In this document: piece by piece, positions 53,758 to 54,456 of the stretch | Position numbering within the stretch: position 1 is the stretch's first letter | Layout of the letters: each line of letters starts with the position of its first letter | DNA from: a virus | Length of the DNA stretch: 54,456 nucleotides | IMG/VR virus record: IMGVR_UViG_3300044295_000287 | Coordinates: 1-54,456 of that record | Reading direction: 5' to 3' (one strand) | Translations under genes and position numbers: made by a program | The notes under the pieces: generated by a model | Seen by the model: only the letters and a program-made list of their open reading frames with translations | Told to the model about the DNA's origin: nothing | Databases searched by the model: none

Positions 53758-54456
53758 AAGCGATAAAACCCCTGATCGATAGTGGATTGGTGAACGAAGA
53801 TACCAAGCAAGCTATTAGCGAAGCTTGGGAATCAAAGTTGGCAGAGACCCGTGAACAGGTCCGCGCCGAGCTACGTGAAGAATTCGCCAGAAACTACGAG
53901 CATGATAAGTCGGTTATGGTTGAAGCTTTAGACAAAATGGTGACCGAAAGTCTGAAACAAGAGTTGCAAGAATTTGCAGAAGACAAGCGCAAGTTGATGG
54001 AAGACCGCGTTGCATTTAAGAATCATGCAATGGAAACTGGTCGTAAATTCAACAAGTTCTTGACTGGTAAACTTGCTGAAGAAATTCAGGAACTACGTGC
54101 AGATCGCAAAACTCAAAACGAAGCAATCGCTCGTCTAGAGAAATTTGTGATCAAGCAATTAGCTGAAGAGATTCAGGAGTTCACCATCGACAAGCGCGAT
54201 TTGGCTGAAACCAAAGTTCGCTTGATGTCCAACGCAAAAGCTCAACTGGAATCACTAGAAAAGAAATTTGTGACCCAGAGCGCAGCTATTGTTAAGGAAT
54301 CAGTGGCCAAGAATCTAAGAGCTGAACTTACACAGTTCAAGAAAGACATCAAAGAAGCTCGCGAAAATATGTTTGGTCGCCGCATTTTTGAAGCCTTTGC
54401 AAGTGAATTTACAGTTACTCACCTAAATGAAAACACAGAGATCAGTAAGCTTAATA
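53751..54456 (+). CDS. gp22: Prohead scaffold core protein gp22 (partial, C-terminus outside window)
   Basis: The first 235 residues are visible, starting MLEAIKPLIDSGLVNEDTKQ. Almost wholly helical and charged, with repeated LAEEIQEL/LAEEIQEF segments, as expected of the major scaffold gp22 (T4 gp22 is 269 aa). It forms the inner core on which the head shell assembles and is destroyed by gp21 afterwards. AAGGAG lies 6 nt before the ATG at 53751. The frame is open at the window end. Confidence 0.88.
   Translation, partial: MLEAIKPLIDSGLVNEDTKQAISEAWESKLAETREQVRAELREEFARNYEHDKSVMVEALDKMVTESLKQELQEFAEDKRKLMEDRVAFKNHAMETGRKFNKFLTGKLAEEIQELRADRKTQNEAIARLEKFVIKQLAEEIQEFTIDKRDLAETKVRLMSNAKAQLESLEKKFVTQSAAIVKESVAKNLRAELTQFKKDIKEARENMFGRRIFEAFASEFTVTHLNENTEISKLN

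Overview
The window is part of the genome of a T4-like contractile-tailed phage (myovirus), AT-rich by eye. Recognisable T4-type proteins include the portal gp20, prohead protease gp21, scaffold gp22, late sigma factor gp55, recombination nuclease gp46/gp47 and baseplate proteins gp6, gp25, gp5-like, gp53-like, gp48/54-like and gp26-like. Large Gly-rich and repeat-built tail fibres resemble those of aquatic T4-like phages (cyanophage and pelagiphage relatives). No host gene is present that would name the host.

Layout. (1) 1-36800, minus strand, read from high to low coordinates: a tail-end module. It runs gp48/54-like cap, gp53-like wedge, a 1358-aa hub protein with an internal GH24 lysozyme, gp5-like spike with a C-terminal lysozyme-like domain, gp25, gp6, a 4353-aa giant baseplate protein with a seven-bladed FG-GAP propeller, a 215-aa protein, an HNH homing endonuclease, five fibre/adhesin genes and the start of another gene. 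(2) 36883-42346, plus strand: gp55, then gp47 and a gp46 gene broken in two by a split intein, with a Vsr-like homing endonuclease gene between the halves; then a small Hc1/histone H1-like protein. (3) 42399-43463: a GIY-YIG homing endonuclease, followed by about 500 bp without a gene that folds into many stems and looks like a structured RNA. (4) 43961-45015, minus: gp26-like baseplate hub subunit and a 72-aa protein. (5) 45072-54456, plus: tape measure, two unknown proteins, portal, a small protein, a very acidic core protein, prohead protease, a second GIY-YIG endonuclease and the start of scaffold gp22.

Regulation. T4-type late promoters (TATAAATA or one-base variants AATAAATA/CATAAATA) lie 11-32 nt upstream of many structural genes, matching the presence of gp55. 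At three of them (fibre at 2516, GIY-YIG gene at 42399, portal at 49341) the promoter sits in the loop of an inverted repeat whose 3' arm covers the Shine-Dalgarno or start codon. Read-through mRNA would be silent and only late mRNA would be translated. At three other places the upstream gene's TAA stop is part of a CATAAATA promoter.

The most notable system is the fractured gp46: an atypically split intein (37-aa N part, 123-aa C part) placed exactly in the Walker A loop, so the phage recombination ATPase can only be made by protein trans-splicing. Four homing endonucleases of three nuclease types in 54 kb show heavy invasion by such elements.
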